Positions 32,963 through 44,497 of a DNA stretch of 64,000 nt are shown piece by piece. Every line of letters begins with the position of its first letter. The stretch's first letter is position 1. The notes under the pieces were generated by a model, which was not told the DNA's origin, did not search any database, and worked only from the letters and a program-made list of their open reading frames with translations. The DNA is from Pararge aegeria. Its lineage: Eukaryota > Arthropoda > Insecta > Lepidoptera > Nymphalidae. The position numbers and the translations under genes are program-made. The stretch lies in contig NC_053182.1 in NCBI RefSeq assembly GCF_905163445.1, forward strand, positions 9,486,001 to 9,550,000, written 5' to 3'.

Positions 32963-33279
32963 ATATACATACCTCCAGAATTACGGAGCAAAGTACGATT
33001 TAATGCAATACCCTATTAGTCGCGATTTACACCTATCGAGCAGACTCTGGTCGTGGAAATAATCATCGGCTTTCGATCTCGAATTACCTACTGGCCGATC
33101 CAAAATTGCTTTGTAAATCGTATGATACGCGTACCTATAAGTTGCGTGCCATGCTCATTCAGATTTCATGAAAATTATGAATTTATATTTGAGTTGATTC
33201 AGCTGTTTTTTTTAAATTAAATATCCCATCGGTCTTTGTAGGTACTATAGTGTATTATTTTTTTCTTATGTTTTTTATT

Positions 33280-33440
33280 TCACTACAAGTTAGCCCTTGA
33301 ATTCAATCTCACCTGGTAGTAAATGATGATGTAGTCTGAGATGGTAGCGGGCTAACCTGTGTAGTCTAACCGTAATCTGTTTCTACGCGACATTGCACCG
33401 GAACACAAAATCGCTTAGCGGCACGCCTTTGTCGGTGGCG
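33280..33440 (-). mobile_element. Repeat family I (SINE-like), 3' part
   Basis: ACTACAAGTTAGCCCTTGAA, ATCTCACCTGGTAGTAAATG, ATGATGTAGTCTGAGATGG, TAGCGGGCTAACC and GCACCGGAACACAAAATCGC, then GGCACGCCTTTGTCGGTGG, are the reverse complement of family I's body and 3' end. Confidence 0.65.
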
Positions 33441-33616
33441 TCAGACAAAAAGAGAGAGAAATCATTTAGTTTAGTATTTTTTTATGTATTTACAGGAAGA
33501 CAGTTTGAGATTTATTTAATTGAAATGGCGTGTCTTCGCACTCAGCGTCAGTGACCACATAGCGTAGTGCAACGCGCTTTGCAACGTGGTCTGTAGTATC
33601 CTTCGTCCTCAGTTAA

Positions 33617-33693
33617 TAGGGGGAGGTCCCCTAGTGGCGAACGCCTCAGGTTTCCAGCGTGCCGTCCGTCGATTTCGACGGGACTTCCCCCTA
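33617..33693. repeat. Structured repeat with outer and inner stems
   Basis: TAGGGGGAGGTCCC (33617-33630) pairs at 13 of 14 positions with GGGACTTCCCCCTA (33680-33693). Inside is CCGTCGA-TT-TCGACGG (33666-33681). A related shorter block at 44465-44500 (AAGTCTCCTAGTGACGGACG) suggests a dispersed family. Confidence 0.65.
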
Positions 33694-33788
33694 CTATGTG
33701 CCATTTGATTATATTACTTTTTTTTAGGAATATTGTGCTTATTTAGTACCAGCGACTTGTAGGGTTATGATAAGGGTATTGTAGGTCC

Positions 33789-34048
33789 ATTAAATAAATA
33801 AATATACTACGGCAATACACACATCGCCATCTAGCCCCAAAGTAAGCGTGGCTTGTGTTATGGGTACTAAGATGACTGATTAATATTTTCATTAATAATA
33901 TACATAAATACTTAGAATATTCATATAAACACCCAGACACTGAAAAACAATCATGCTCATCACACAAACATTTTCCAGTAGTGGGAATCGAACCCACGGC
34001 CTAAGACTCAGTAAGCAGGGTCGCTGCCCACTGCGCCAGTCGGCCGTC
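33789..34048 (-). mobile_element. Near full-length SINE, family B
   Basis: Read on the minus strand, A box TGGCGCAGTGG (34028-34038) and B box GGTTCGATTCC (33984-33994) sit in a clear tRNA-like head with CAGCGACCCTGC and CTTAGGCCGTGGG between them. The body contains GTTTGTGTGATGAGCATGAT, CAGTGTCTGGGTGTTTATAT and CCCATAACACAAGCC. It ends at GTATATTTATTTATTTA. It is well preserved, which suggests a fairly recent insertion. Confidence 0.85.
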
Positions 34049-35039
34049 AAAAGTACTGGCTATCCGAATTTTTTGTTGTAGCCTCTTGTAAAATAGCTCA
34101 AAAATGCGAGATTAGGTGACGTTGGACTCGTAGTTACTGGTTGGATTTGTTCCGGTGTGGTTACGGAAATTACATATAAGTTACCGTTTTTTTTAGGACA
34201 GTAAAAGATCCTCAGCAATTCCTATTAAAGAATGGCTTTCAAACAAGTTTTTAATTAATCAATGTACTTTTAAACTATTCCTCTTTTGTGTTTTCATTTT
34301 GCTTTCCCCTTCAATTCAGCATACGTAACTTGTTATTTGTCGAACAAATAACAATTATTTCTTTTATTTTAACAGCTATTAGTTTTATTTCCTGCTTCCT
34401 TTTAACGCTATTACAATTTCATGCTGACAGCGTGCTGCTAACTCGTAAATTGAATGACGACGCAATATTTTTTTTCGGAACAAATTCGTTCTAGCTTTAA
34501 CGTTTACGTGACCAAACATAAAGGTATTGTACGCTTTCTATATAAAGTGCATTGCGAATGCATTTTACAAATTCTGCAAAATATACGTAGGTACATGTGA
34601 AAAATTGCTTAAGAAGGTTTCCGTTATGAAACTTTTCCAATGCAAGGGAAATGTAGAGTAAATGTTACATAAGTATATTGTTGTATTAGAAAAAATCCTA
34701 AAATGAAAAAAATATTGTATTTTTAAAGTTTTCTCAGATTTCCTTAAAGTAAAAACAGTATTTTGATATAATATGTGAAATAAAAATAATGTATACACTT
34801 CTGCTTAATATTCTGCGGCAACGGTTAGTTTTTCTAGGATAAAATAAATATATCCTTTGTCTATCTCCAGTATACCTACAAGAATTTTTAATGTGAAATT
34901 TCGCCTAAATTGGGTTTCGATGTGTAGTTGGGCATGGATTGTAACAAATTTTCAAAATTTACAAAATTGTTACTTTCATCTGGTGCTTTTCTGGGATAAA
35001 CCTATCCATGAAATTTGGCGCGTTTGAATTGTGATGGTC

Positions 35040-35143
35040 AGATCTTATTTGCCAAATTTCATCAATATTGGTGCAGTGGCTGAACCGAAGATAGTTTATA
35101 AATAAACAGACACACTTTCTCATTTATAATATTAGTATGAATA
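35040..35143 (-). repeat. Dispersed repeat family G
   Basis: On the minus strand it reads ACTAATATTATAAATGAG, AAAGTGTGTCTGTTTATTTA, TCGGTTCAGCCACTGCACC and ATTGATGAAATTTGGC. This is the very common lepidopteran repeat with ATTATAAATGCGAAAGTGTG and GATGAAATTTGG blocks. Confidence 0.7.
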
Positions 35144-37429
35144 TTAAATTTGAATTACCTTATTAGAGGTATTATTAGAGGTCTACCTCTTGCTACGTTT
35201 AAAAACTCCAAGATTATTACTTACAGTTTGACCTGCATCTGGAGCGGTCTGAGCGAAATGCAAAAGCCTACTACTAAAAAAAAAGACTTTTAAAAACATA
35301 AAAGGTAAACCCGTCGAAAGAACTCCAATATTCAGATCCATCACCAGTTTTTTTATCAATAAACCCGAAATTTATTCATTGCCTTTACTTTTGGAAGTAA
35401 TAAAAATAAATAAGTAAGAAATACGTTTAACCTGGAATTCGGAATAAGGATTACGTCGCGTTAAGATCGGTAGGTCTTAGGGGTGATTTTGTATTTGTAC
35501 TTTAATTCAAAAAAAGAGAAAAGTTACAAAATAAATTGCTGCTTTCCCTTTCTCACTAAATGGTTCTATTTTGAAGGTTTACTATTAATACTTAGTTAGT
35601 TCCTTTGCGAAATATTTTTTGTTTTTGCATGGCCCATCGATAATCCAAGCTGTTATATCGAGGTACAATAAATGTTTTTTTAATCAATGTAGCAACTTAA
35701 GTGAGGGAGCACCATTATGGCAAAGAAATGTTTAAGAAAATCTAATCAAAATCGTTTCCTCAAGTTAACGACGACGTTTGAAACATTTTATAATAAAAAA
35801 AATCTAATTTTCATCCAATTGTTACAAATTTTTCGAACTTTATTAAATCAGATTTTATTTGGGAATAAAGTTGAGTAACTTTTAATTAACCTTACAACCT
35901 TTATACAAACCTGCCTACATTCAACGAGAAACGGCGAGATAATTTCTATTCTGACAAAACTTTGGAATCCCTCAGTAATTATCTGCTGGAATGGGGATAT
36001 TTTTTACATCGTGCATACTTGTTGTTATGTCAAAAGAGCAGTAATCTTCGCAGTGAACACTTTATACAAATCCATGCAAAGAGTTTGAGTGATGAAGCAT
36101 TCAAATGAAAGCTTTGAAATATGAGCTTTATGTCATCCGCCAATAACTATGAAATGCTGAAATGTAAAATCTTACTGCCCTAACAACTAAAATGTTAGAA
36201 TATTGAAATTTTAAGGAAATTGTCTTTGAGCACCCTAGAGGTATAATAACTAAGAAAGTTTATTTAATTCTTCCCATTGGGTTATATAGGGTTGTAATCT
36301 TGGATAGTAAGTCAGTACCCACATTTGTAACATCCGATTGAAAAAGTTAGTTGCTTTCAACTCCGGTTTAGTGGTACGAACAATTTTAACCTGGTTGGAC
36401 TATAACGAGCGTGACACTCAGGTTTAATCGACTGTGATGTACGGACATTCCGCTCTGAATCTGCTCTGAATAAATTCGCTTATATGATTATCATTGTCAA
36501 TCGTTCCGAACAATGTGATGTAATTACGAAAAATTTAATATCGAACAGCGTGTTTCAAAGTACGGAAATTATGTATTATAGATACACGCATGTTTTCGTT
36601 TCGAGCGGCATTTTAGTTGATTGAAATTACAATGTTTGATTCAAAAAGCTAGCGACCGGGGTACGGATAAATGGGCTTAACCCCATCTACCTGTAGTAGA
36701 AACCATGTCAATATTGGAGCCCCGTGGCGGTTTTCTGTATGAAATTTTCCATAATCGTACAGCTACAAATATATAGATATCCCAAAACTTCCGCTATACA
36801 ACGGCCTGCCATTATAAGATGTATCCTGATGTTCCTTTAAAATAGTGCTGAAGACGGCGATGGCAATGTTACTTTATGTTAATAACGAAGTCTAATTTAT
36901 CAAAATATTTATAATTTATTTATGTACCTAAATATAGCGTAAAATCAAAAAGCTAAAGAATATCCTGTTTTTTGTTACCTATGTTCACCTCAAACACTTC
37001 ACCGATATTAAGGAAATTTGATAATTTTTTATCACCAAAATTACACTTGATTCAAAAAGAAAACGTTAGTACCTATGTACATTGTACAGCCAGAGCAACG
37101 AAATCGATCTTGACAAATTTTGCATAGATACATTTTTAAACATAGAAATAAACGTGGACAAACTTTTCAGCTTTAGTATATTAGTTCATGTAGAAGTTGA
37201 GATATATGCGCTTGAACTCATATTGAATAGTAGAAGCAATGAGCCGGATGCACAGCATTGATTAATAAATCAATTAATTAGTTTGCGTAGTTGTTACTAA
37301 ATTGGATAAGATGTCGTAGAACTAATATGGCTATTCAATAATTGAAGTTTTTAATCACGTATGAGTTATAAACAAGTTATTTGAAATACTTTCTTTTTTT
37401 ATTCCTATTTAAGTTAGTCCTTAATTGCA
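35144..37429. other. Intronic DNA without recognised genes
   Basis: No open frame above 60 codons and no strong inverted repeats were seen in this stretch. Confidence 0.4.
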
Positions 37430-37830
37430 ATTTTGGTGGTTGTTTTGCTTGCAGTCATAGGTAGCAGTGGAATTGCTTGCAGTCATAGGCAGCAGTGGTG
37501 CAACCCTTTAAGTATATGGTTACTGCGTTCTGGCAAATGCTGGTTTTTCTACGTGGCATTTGGCAGAGCGTTTAATCGTATTGAAGGAAGTTCTTATTGG
37601 GAGGGCAGTACAAGGTACAGATGAAACCTCTGAAATTTCCAAACCTCCTCAACCGGAGAACCACAGAGATCACCACTGCTCTAGGGAAGTCGACAGAATT
37701 GTTTGGAGGGAGCTTGCTTTTCCAATGCGGGTTCAAGAGTTTTCTGACTAGAATAGGCTCTTCGTGACGCAGTACGTGGGGGAGAAAATAGTTAAAGGTC
37801 CAATTAAAAATTTCGTAGTCCATTCCATCT
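37430..37830. other. GC-richer segment with overlapping short open frames
   Basis: Both strands are open for 60-83 codons here. I recognise no domain in any of them, and there is no clear intron signal. The composition differs from the AT-rich flanks and the segment starts with the 28-bp tandem duplication. It may be a transposon fragment. Confidence 0.3.
37445..37498. repeat. Tandem duplication, 28-bp period
   Basis: TTGCTTGCAGTCATAGG[T/C]AGCAGTGG occurs at 37445-37470 and 37473-37498 with one difference. Confidence 0.9.
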
Positions 37831-38609
37831 ATTTCTCCAGTTGAGTCAAAGTTGCTTACCTAGCGCTATCAACTCCTTTGCGCTGCATAGTAACTAAGCC
37901 ACGATATCCTCGTTAAATAAACCTTGTTTTTGCAGTTATCAAACTCCTTTACCACAACCGCTAGCTTTGCTTCTATTCCGTTTTGCTATCATTTACTTTG
38001 CCTTTGTTTTTAACATTATAAAAACAATCCCACAATAGGACAAAGTAGGGAACTAAAAGCAGACTTTACGTACTTTTATGGTATTTTGTAGTTAATATTT
38101 AAATGAATTTTGGCGTTATACTAAATCGTATATACCTAGTTATACCTATTGCCTTCAGTACCACTAGCAAAGCTGGCGAGTAGAACATTATTTCTGAAAT
38201 CAATTCATAGCCAGCTACTCATAAGTTTCTGTTAGAAAGCTACTGGAAATACATTAGTATTTTTTTTACGTTATACCACAAACTACATTAATGGAGCCGG
38301 GATAATAAAATGCTGTGCAACATCGGGCTCCGATAACCTCGGCCATATTTTGCAGAATATATTTACTCTTTATTAATAGGAACTCTTACTTCTATTAAGT
38401 TCCCAGAAATAGGAATAGGAAAAGACTTACATTATTAACAGGTTCATTGAATTGAAATAGAATACTAAATGGAATAGATTGCAGTTGTTTTTTTGTGAGA
38501 TAATTTTCGAGATAATTCTGAGAAGTTTTGCTAACGCATTAGAAGTAAAGGTTTTTATTTTTTATTTCTGGCGAACTGCGTACCGCGGATCTTTTTATTT
38601 TATGATTGT

Positions 38610-38736
38610 TATATTTTAATACTTATTATCCTCTTCCGGACTAAGAGATATCCAAAAAATCAAATAACATAAAAATTGGTCCACCCGTTCTTGAGTTATA
38701 AATGTTGTAACTAACACAACTTCCTTTTATATATAT
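38610..38736. repeat. Dispersed repeat family H 3' part
   Basis: GGTCCACCCGTTCTTGAGTT, ATAAATGTTGTAACTAACAC and TTCCTTTTATATATATA are the usual 3' end of a common lepidopteran repeat. It lies directly beside the retrotransposon relic at 38737. Confidence 0.55.
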
Positions 38737-39349
38737 AATGAAATGAAATGAAAATACACTTTATTGTACACCTAACAGACATTAAATTATAAACAAAAAC
38801 AATACAATAAAACACAGGTACAATGGGCGGCCTTATCGCTAAAAAGCGATCTCTGCCAGGCAACCCAATCAAGGAAAGGAAAAAAACACAGACTTAAGGT
38901 TGTACACAAGAGCAGAGCAGTTAACAAATTAAAAATAAATTTATATATCAATTACTATATCATACAAAGTACAAGCCAACAACGCAAAGAAAAGTGACTC
39001 AGAAGCAAAAAAAAAAAAATGACTAATTAGGGTGGCATAAAATGTTTTTTAAGGAGTCTTTTAAAAATCGGTAGTGACTGCGCGCGCCTAATTTGAAAGG
39101 GGAGAGAGTTCCATAGCCGAACAGCTTCAACTGAAAAGGATTAGAATAGAAAGAAGTACTATGGGACGGAATTTTTAGTATCAGATTATCTTCAGAACGG
39201 AGAGAGCGACAGTGAGAATCACTGAGAAATTCAAACCGTACTTTAAGATATGGTATATCTTTATACATATCTATCCCTAATTTCTGGATAAAAACTAAGA
39301 GCGCCTTTTTCAAAGGCAACATTACCGGGACAGGGTGGATTCTGCACAA
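38737..39349 (-). mobile_element. 5'-truncated relic of a related non-LTR element
   Basis: The open segment 39023-39349 (108 aa) aligns with the C-terminus of the ORF2 at 8964. Shared features include a PYLK-x-RF block, RLRS-like spacing (CRSLRS versus RLRSC), TSFYSNPF versus KYYSNSF, and a final FLKDSLKN versus FKSRLKN. Below it, the 3' UTR carries the CTTATCGCT...AGCGATCTCTGCCAGGCAACC motif of the full element. The tail is a pentanucleotide repeat (AATGA-type, 38739-38754) rather than ATT. It is truncated just upstream of 39349 and cannot move on its own. Confidence 0.8.
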
Positions 39350-40082
39350 ATGTTTCCTTTGCTAGAATTCTAAAATATTTATTTTTTTGTCAGACACTGT
39401 TTTTACTGTTGAATCACGACATCCAGGACACCATTAATTTTAACCAAATAACGACACTTAAAGTAACTAATGAGCTGTTTATTACTCCACCCGAAGAATT
39501 TCAACTTTACATGCTCTGTTACACTTAGATAGTTTCGAACGTAATTTATTATGTTACGTATTACATATTAGTATATTATTCTAAAGATAGCATGTTATAT
39601 ATGTACAATTTACATCTCAGCGTAATAAGGTACTTATCACAGGCAATTTACCAAAATGAACGATGAAATCCGGAGCATAATTACGTAGAAGTCAACCTAA
39701 AACTTCCGAACATCGCAAATTATTTATAATTAACAGCTGAAAACTTAAACAACGTTCGTATGTATAAATTTTACTAAGTGTTTAAAGTATTTCATGAGAT
39801 ATAATTGTGGTTGAGCCTCGTCTTAAAATCGTTAATCGAAAACTATGTCAAGTAACACAGAAATGTGAGATAGGTATGTGCTGTTAATTATATATTACAA
39901 TTAAATTGTATATATAAAGTTAATCGTGTTAACATTGGCTAGATGCGATGCCATGAAATATAGGAAAAAATTATGTCCTAAAATAATACTGGGATATTTT
40001 TATTCATGAAACTTTTAATGATATTCAAGCAATAACAATATTATTATTAACTAATATATATTTGCAGACTCAAATTTTGTAT

Positions 40083-40378
40083 GAAAACGGTCAAGTGTGA
40101 GTCGGACTCTTGTGGTTGTCTACTTTCTATAAATATATTATATATTATGTTTTTCGTAACGACAGAAACTTCAGATTTGCGTCATATTTTTCTAAATATT
40201 ACGAGTCAAACACTCTAGAATACATAATGATTTTATAATGTGGCTTAAGAGGCTAAGGGAGAATAGCTAGTCTTCATATATTTTCTTTAAATTGTTGGTC
40301 TTTACATGTTGCTACATTAAAAAAAAACACCAAAAATAGGCTGTGGCAACCGCGCAGACAAGCAGGCAGACACGTGTA
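40083..40378 (+). repeat. Dispersed repeat family K, degraded
   Basis: GAAAACGGTCAAGTGTGAGT, CGGACTCTTGTGG and, near the end, AGACAAGCAGGCAGACACG match the start and the GACGGACGGACAG end of a very common insect repeat beginning CCGGCCAAGTGCGAGTCGGAC. The middle is too diverged to align by eye. Confidence 0.5.
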
Positions 40379-40910
40379 AGCGTTATTCTTAAAAGAACCG
40401 TTCAAAATAAATGTTCAATTGAAAAAAATACTCCAGTTTTAGAATGTTCTCTGTAGATATATCATCATAAAAAATACTACAAACTACAGCAACTGACAGC
40501 AAACATCTTATCAATTGGCAAAGGTTTCTGTACCTACCTCCTTAAATGATTGTAAAATATAGTTTATATTTGTAGGACGACGTAAAAGTAAAGAGAAAAC
40601 TGAAACTGTTTCGAAACATTTCATTAAGGTATCTTAATAGTATGCTAAGCAACACCGTCATATAATAAAGTTTCCAGTATAATATTGTGCCATGGTTATT
40701 TAGCACAGAAATAGTAACATTTTGTAGGTAAGTGTGCCATGGCCTACTTGCGATAGCGGAATCTTCGATAGATTAAGTTGATAAAGCTGAGTTGTTAAAT
40801 CCTGTGTTAAGTTTATTTCGATTAAGAAGATGAAGCTCATAAGATGAAGAAACAATTTATCGCGCAAGATATAAAACTAAAGAAAAATAAAGAAATCATA
40901 ATCCAAAAAT

Positions 40911-41175
40911 CTCATTATCCCCATAGCTGAGCACAGGCCAGCTCGTTCATAGGATAGAGGGTTTTAGAGCGTAGATCCATCACACACACATCGGGTTGGT
41001 GGGCTTTAAACCATTTTTATTGCCACATATCAGCGATCATAACTTGGTGGAACCGATGGTTTTACGTGCTCTCAGAGGTACGGCGGTTATTCCAAACTCC
41101 GGCACTGACAATTACAGAAAAATCTAATACCTACCTAACTATTTTTGGCTTGAGTCAGGACTCGAACATGCTAAT
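40911..41175 (-). mobile_element. SINE family C
   Basis: AGCTGAGCACAGGCC, AGAGCGTAGATCCATCACAC, ATCGGGTTGGTGGGCTTTAA, GCGATCATAACTTGGTGGAA and CTCAGAGGTACGGCGGTTAT match the copy at 425. A B-box-like segment (CAGGACTCGAACATGC, 41156-41171) marks the head side. The open frame 41066-41266 is not a gene. Confidence 0.6.
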
Positions 41176-41607
41176 TGATAGAACTGTACACAAAACAAAT
41201 AAAACCAGTGACTTTCGCGTTCGTTTTACTTGTACTTCTAATGCCTTTATTGCACAAATTGCATGACAACCATTTCAAGTTAGGACCAAATTAGGGTACA
41301 AAATAAAGCTATATTAGCATTTACTATAAAAACAATGAAGTTAGTATTTAAATTGGCCAAAACTTTATAAATAAAAAAAAACACATGAAGTTATTGTTTG
41401 GGATATTTTCATACGCTGTAATCTGTATCATGATATTATTTACGTTTCAAAGTAAAGTACATTAAGTTACGTTACAAAGTTAAGTAAGAGTCAGAATTAC
41501 ATTAATCTGTTAGCCTGTAGTTATTGATCAGCAGGCGATCGCCAAAAGAAAATCTAGAGTACTAATAATCACAATTAAAAAGTCCCCAAAAATAATGAAG
41601 AAATCCC

Positions 41608-41832
41608 CGAGCAGTGGTAACCTAGTGGTTAGGACTTGGGCAACACTTCCAGGGGGCGAGGTAGAATCCCAGCAGGCACCTCCAACTTGTTGACTTGAGT
41701 AGTCTAAGTTCTCTAAGTTATGTGCGTTTTAAGCAATCAAAATATCACTAGCTTCAACAGTAAAGGAATACACCGTGAGGAAACCAGTATGCCTCAGAGT
41801 TCTCCATACCAAAGTTCTCAAAGGTGTGTAAT
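41608..41832 (+). mobile_element. SINE family A, 5' part
   Basis: It has a tRNA-like head with GTGGTAACCTAGTGGTTAGG (A-box region) and a B-box-like GTAGAATCCC. GGCACCTCCAACTTGTTGAC, TATGTGCGTTTTAAGCAATC, CCGTGAGGAAACCAG and CTCAAAGGTGTGTA follow. The 3' part with the (GAT)n tail is missing. Confidence 0.75.
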
Positions 41833-42595
41833 AAAGACATAAATGTATGAAAAGCAATGCGCCAATACTCTTGTTTAGTTGTCTTTTTGAGACATATGGA
41901 ACTTTGTACGATAGAACTAAACTATTTTGTTTTCTACTAGATGACGTAATATTCGTTGTAAGACCGATAAAAAGGGAAATAATAACTTCGGCATCAGAGA
42001 TTAACGAATCGTGGCTTAGTTGGCAAAGCTCTCCAGCATATAAATATATAACCTTAAATATGTACTTAAATGTATATGTACTTAAAATAGCAAGATAATT
42101 ATTCACCAAATCTTTTCACGACTAGCAGCACATCTAGTATATTTTTTATCGACGTCGGAGGTACTTAATGCTCCTACAAATAAAATGGTGGGCGGTCTGA
42201 AGCTTTGCAAATAAAAAATTCCATATTTCATTATTAAAACCAAACATCAAAGTTCCTGCGGCCAAAGGAAGTCGAAGAGTCTAATTTCAGCATAAAGCTC
42301 TTATAACAATAAAGAAACGAATTCATTGTAAGGGACAAAGCTAAGGAATTTTTGTAACTGGAAATTTTAGAATTAATTTTATTTGTTGATCATTGGCTGT
42401 GTTTTAGGAAATATAAAAATACCTTCTATTTTAATTTTTGTGAGGGTTACTTGAGTACCTAGAGGCCAAAAGTAAATAGGCATGTTCTACACAAGCGCGC
42501 TTTAACCTAGACAACATCATTGCTTTCCATAACACACGCAATATTTCGTCTATATAATGTGCGCCTATTGGGCATTAAAAAAACACTTTAAAAGA

Positions 42596-42720
42596 AAAAA
42601 CCGGTCAAGTGCGAGCTGAGACTCGTTTACAGTTTCTGATGTATTTTAAAAATGTGAGAGTTTCGCTATAATTACTTTCCTGTATGCTATCATTTTGGCT
42701 CTTTATAAGTATAACTCACT
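42596..42720 (+). repeat. Dispersed repeat family K, 5' fragment
   Basis: AAAAACCGGTCAAGTGCGAG and CTGAGACTCGTTTACAG share the family K start. The end before 42720 is uncertain. An RTE-like fragment follows at 42750. Confidence 0.5.
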
Positions 42721-42749
42721 TTTTGCAAAATTTAAGCCTTAAAATATAC

Positions 42750-43022
42750 TAATCTTTTGGCTGTTAAGAATGCAATGGGCAGGGCATGTGCAACGCATGG
42801 AAGGCACGAGAGCCCCAAAGAGGTTGATGGAGGGCACTTTGGAGGGGCGTAGAGGCCGAGGACGACGTAGGGGTCGGTGGAGTGATGGAGTTGAGAGGGA
42901 TATGAGGGTTCTGGGAGTTCGGAGCTGGAAAGAAGCAGCTTCTGACCGCCTCAAATGGAGAAATATGTTTGACCAAGCCAAGGCCCACCCAGGGCTGTAG
43001 AGCTTTGATGATGATGATGAAT
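42750..43022 (+). mobile_element. RTE-like retrotransposon C-terminal fragment with (TGA)n tail
   Basis: The frame 42770-43000 reads MQWAGHVQRM, then KRLMEG, a Gly/Arg-rich GRRGRGRRRGRW block, ERDMRVLGVRSW and a final DRLKWRNMFDQAKAHPGL-stop. This is the typical C-terminal tail of lepidopteran RTE-type endonuclease-reverse transcriptases. It is followed at once by (GAT)n at 43008-43021, the characteristic tail. GC content is much above the surroundings. Open frame codes upstream of the Met (WLLR) show the copy is 5'-truncated near 42750. It looks rather young because the frame is intact. Confidence 0.8.
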
Positions 43023-44371
43023 CTTTTGGAAAGAAGTTTTTCGAATACTGCCCGCTACAGGTGTCAGGATTTTATTTATATCTCTTTAATATCTTATTAA
43101 AAATAATAACTATACAGTAGGTACATTTATAAGTGTGTGCCTGAGACCATGTGTATATTTTTTTATAATGCAACACCAAAAAAAACATTTGGTGATGTAT
43201 TATTAATTAGACTTGCAAATTTGATGTAGCAAATTTAATGTAGCAAAAGTTTCAAGATGATAGGGAGAATTCGGGAAACGTATGTCTCAGTTATACAGTT
43301 TTGATTACAACATCAGGTTCAATACATATTATATTGAGTTTGAAACACACTCCAACCAGCATCGGATCTGAGAGTATCGAATTGAGTGCACGACACTGGG
43401 AATTAAACAGATAATTAGTTTATGCCTACGTGTCAGGGAGATGCGAATGCGGTTTCGCTAAGAAACTATACTCAGTCACTATAGCTCAGTCTGATATAAA
43501 TCCGTTTCACATAGGTACTCGGGATCAAAATAAGTATACAAATACATTTGTATAGACATGCGATCTAGTATAGAAAAGTTAATTTATCAATGACATTTTG
43601 AGTTTATATCTAAAAGTATGATACACTAGCAGTACTGGTTATCTGAATTAGAACGTTAGCTATAATTGTCAAAGACTGGGATATCACATTCCTTAAAAAG
43701 TATTTTCAAAACTATCACTAAAGGGATAAAGCACTTGATGAAAGTTTGATGCAGTGCCTGATATCTGTGCACTTAAATACATGTTATATCATACTCTAGA
43801 CCGACAATAACCGATTTCTAGTCCGGAAAATTGTTTTAAAATCATTATCGTTAAATATAGAATTACGCGTTAGTATTTTTTTTGTGTCGCTTATTGGTAT
43901 ATTGTATACACTTATAAACGTCTTTCCTATTTGAATAAACTGAGACTGCATTTTAAACGGTGCAAGATAGATGCGGGGAATTGCTTTAAAGGATTTCTTT
44001 GGCATAATATTTCAGCAGTAAATCCCGCATTTGTTATGTGATTCTCTCGCAAAATGTGCCCGAACTGCACAGATACACACGACTATCACGCAGAGTATAT
44101 TTGAAAGTATAGTCAGTTAAAATAAGAGGGGAAGGTACTTAAAGAGAATGCTCTTTCTCGTTGTAAATGTCAGTGCATTATATTCTGAACACATGTACAT
44201 TAATGCAGTGTCCTTTGCTCGTTTCACTTCAACTCTTTTGTAGTCTGCAAACCTAAATGTAGCGTCGCAACTAACGAGCATTAGATATTTTTTGCATAAA
44301 CCTACATAGTTTTATACATAGGGTGTTACGGTCCGTGTTCATATGCAGCATTGGACCGAATTTTATTAAAG
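43023..44371. other. Intronic DNA without recognised genes
   Basis: AGACTTGCAAATTTGATGTA and a near-duplicate GCAAATTTAATGTAGC occur at 43209-43246. Nothing else stands out. Confidence 0.4.
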
Positions 44372-44430
44372 ACTAGCTGTTCTCCGAGACTTCCTCTGCG
44401 ATTGTTTCTGTTTTTAAGAAGTCCCGCGTT
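44372..44430 (+). repeat. Dispersed repeat family H 5' part
   Basis: GACTAGCTGTTCTCCGAGAC and TTCCTCTGCGATTGTTTCTG match the CTAGCTGTTGCCCGCGACTTCGTCTGCG-type start of the family. Confidence 0.5.
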
Positions 44431-44475
44431 CGTATGTTTTACAAGTCTTAAAATATATAGGCTTAGGGGAAGTCT

Positions 44476-44497
44476 CCTAGTGACGGACGTCACTAGG
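44476..44497. repeat. Short perfect hairpin
   Basis: CCTAGTGACG-GA-CGTCACTAGG has 10-bp arms and a 2-base loop. The surrounding block resembles 33617-33655. Confidence 0.8.

Noticed and set aside
33960..34048. Possible tRNA gene (good A and B boxes)
   Set aside because: The boxes belong to the head of the family B SINE, which continues into a typical SINE body and TTTA-type tail. The cloverleaf acceptor stem is not complete.
41729..42109. 126-codon minus-strand open frame
   Set aside because: It overlaps the family A SINE copy at 41608-41832 in antisense and has no recognisable domain.
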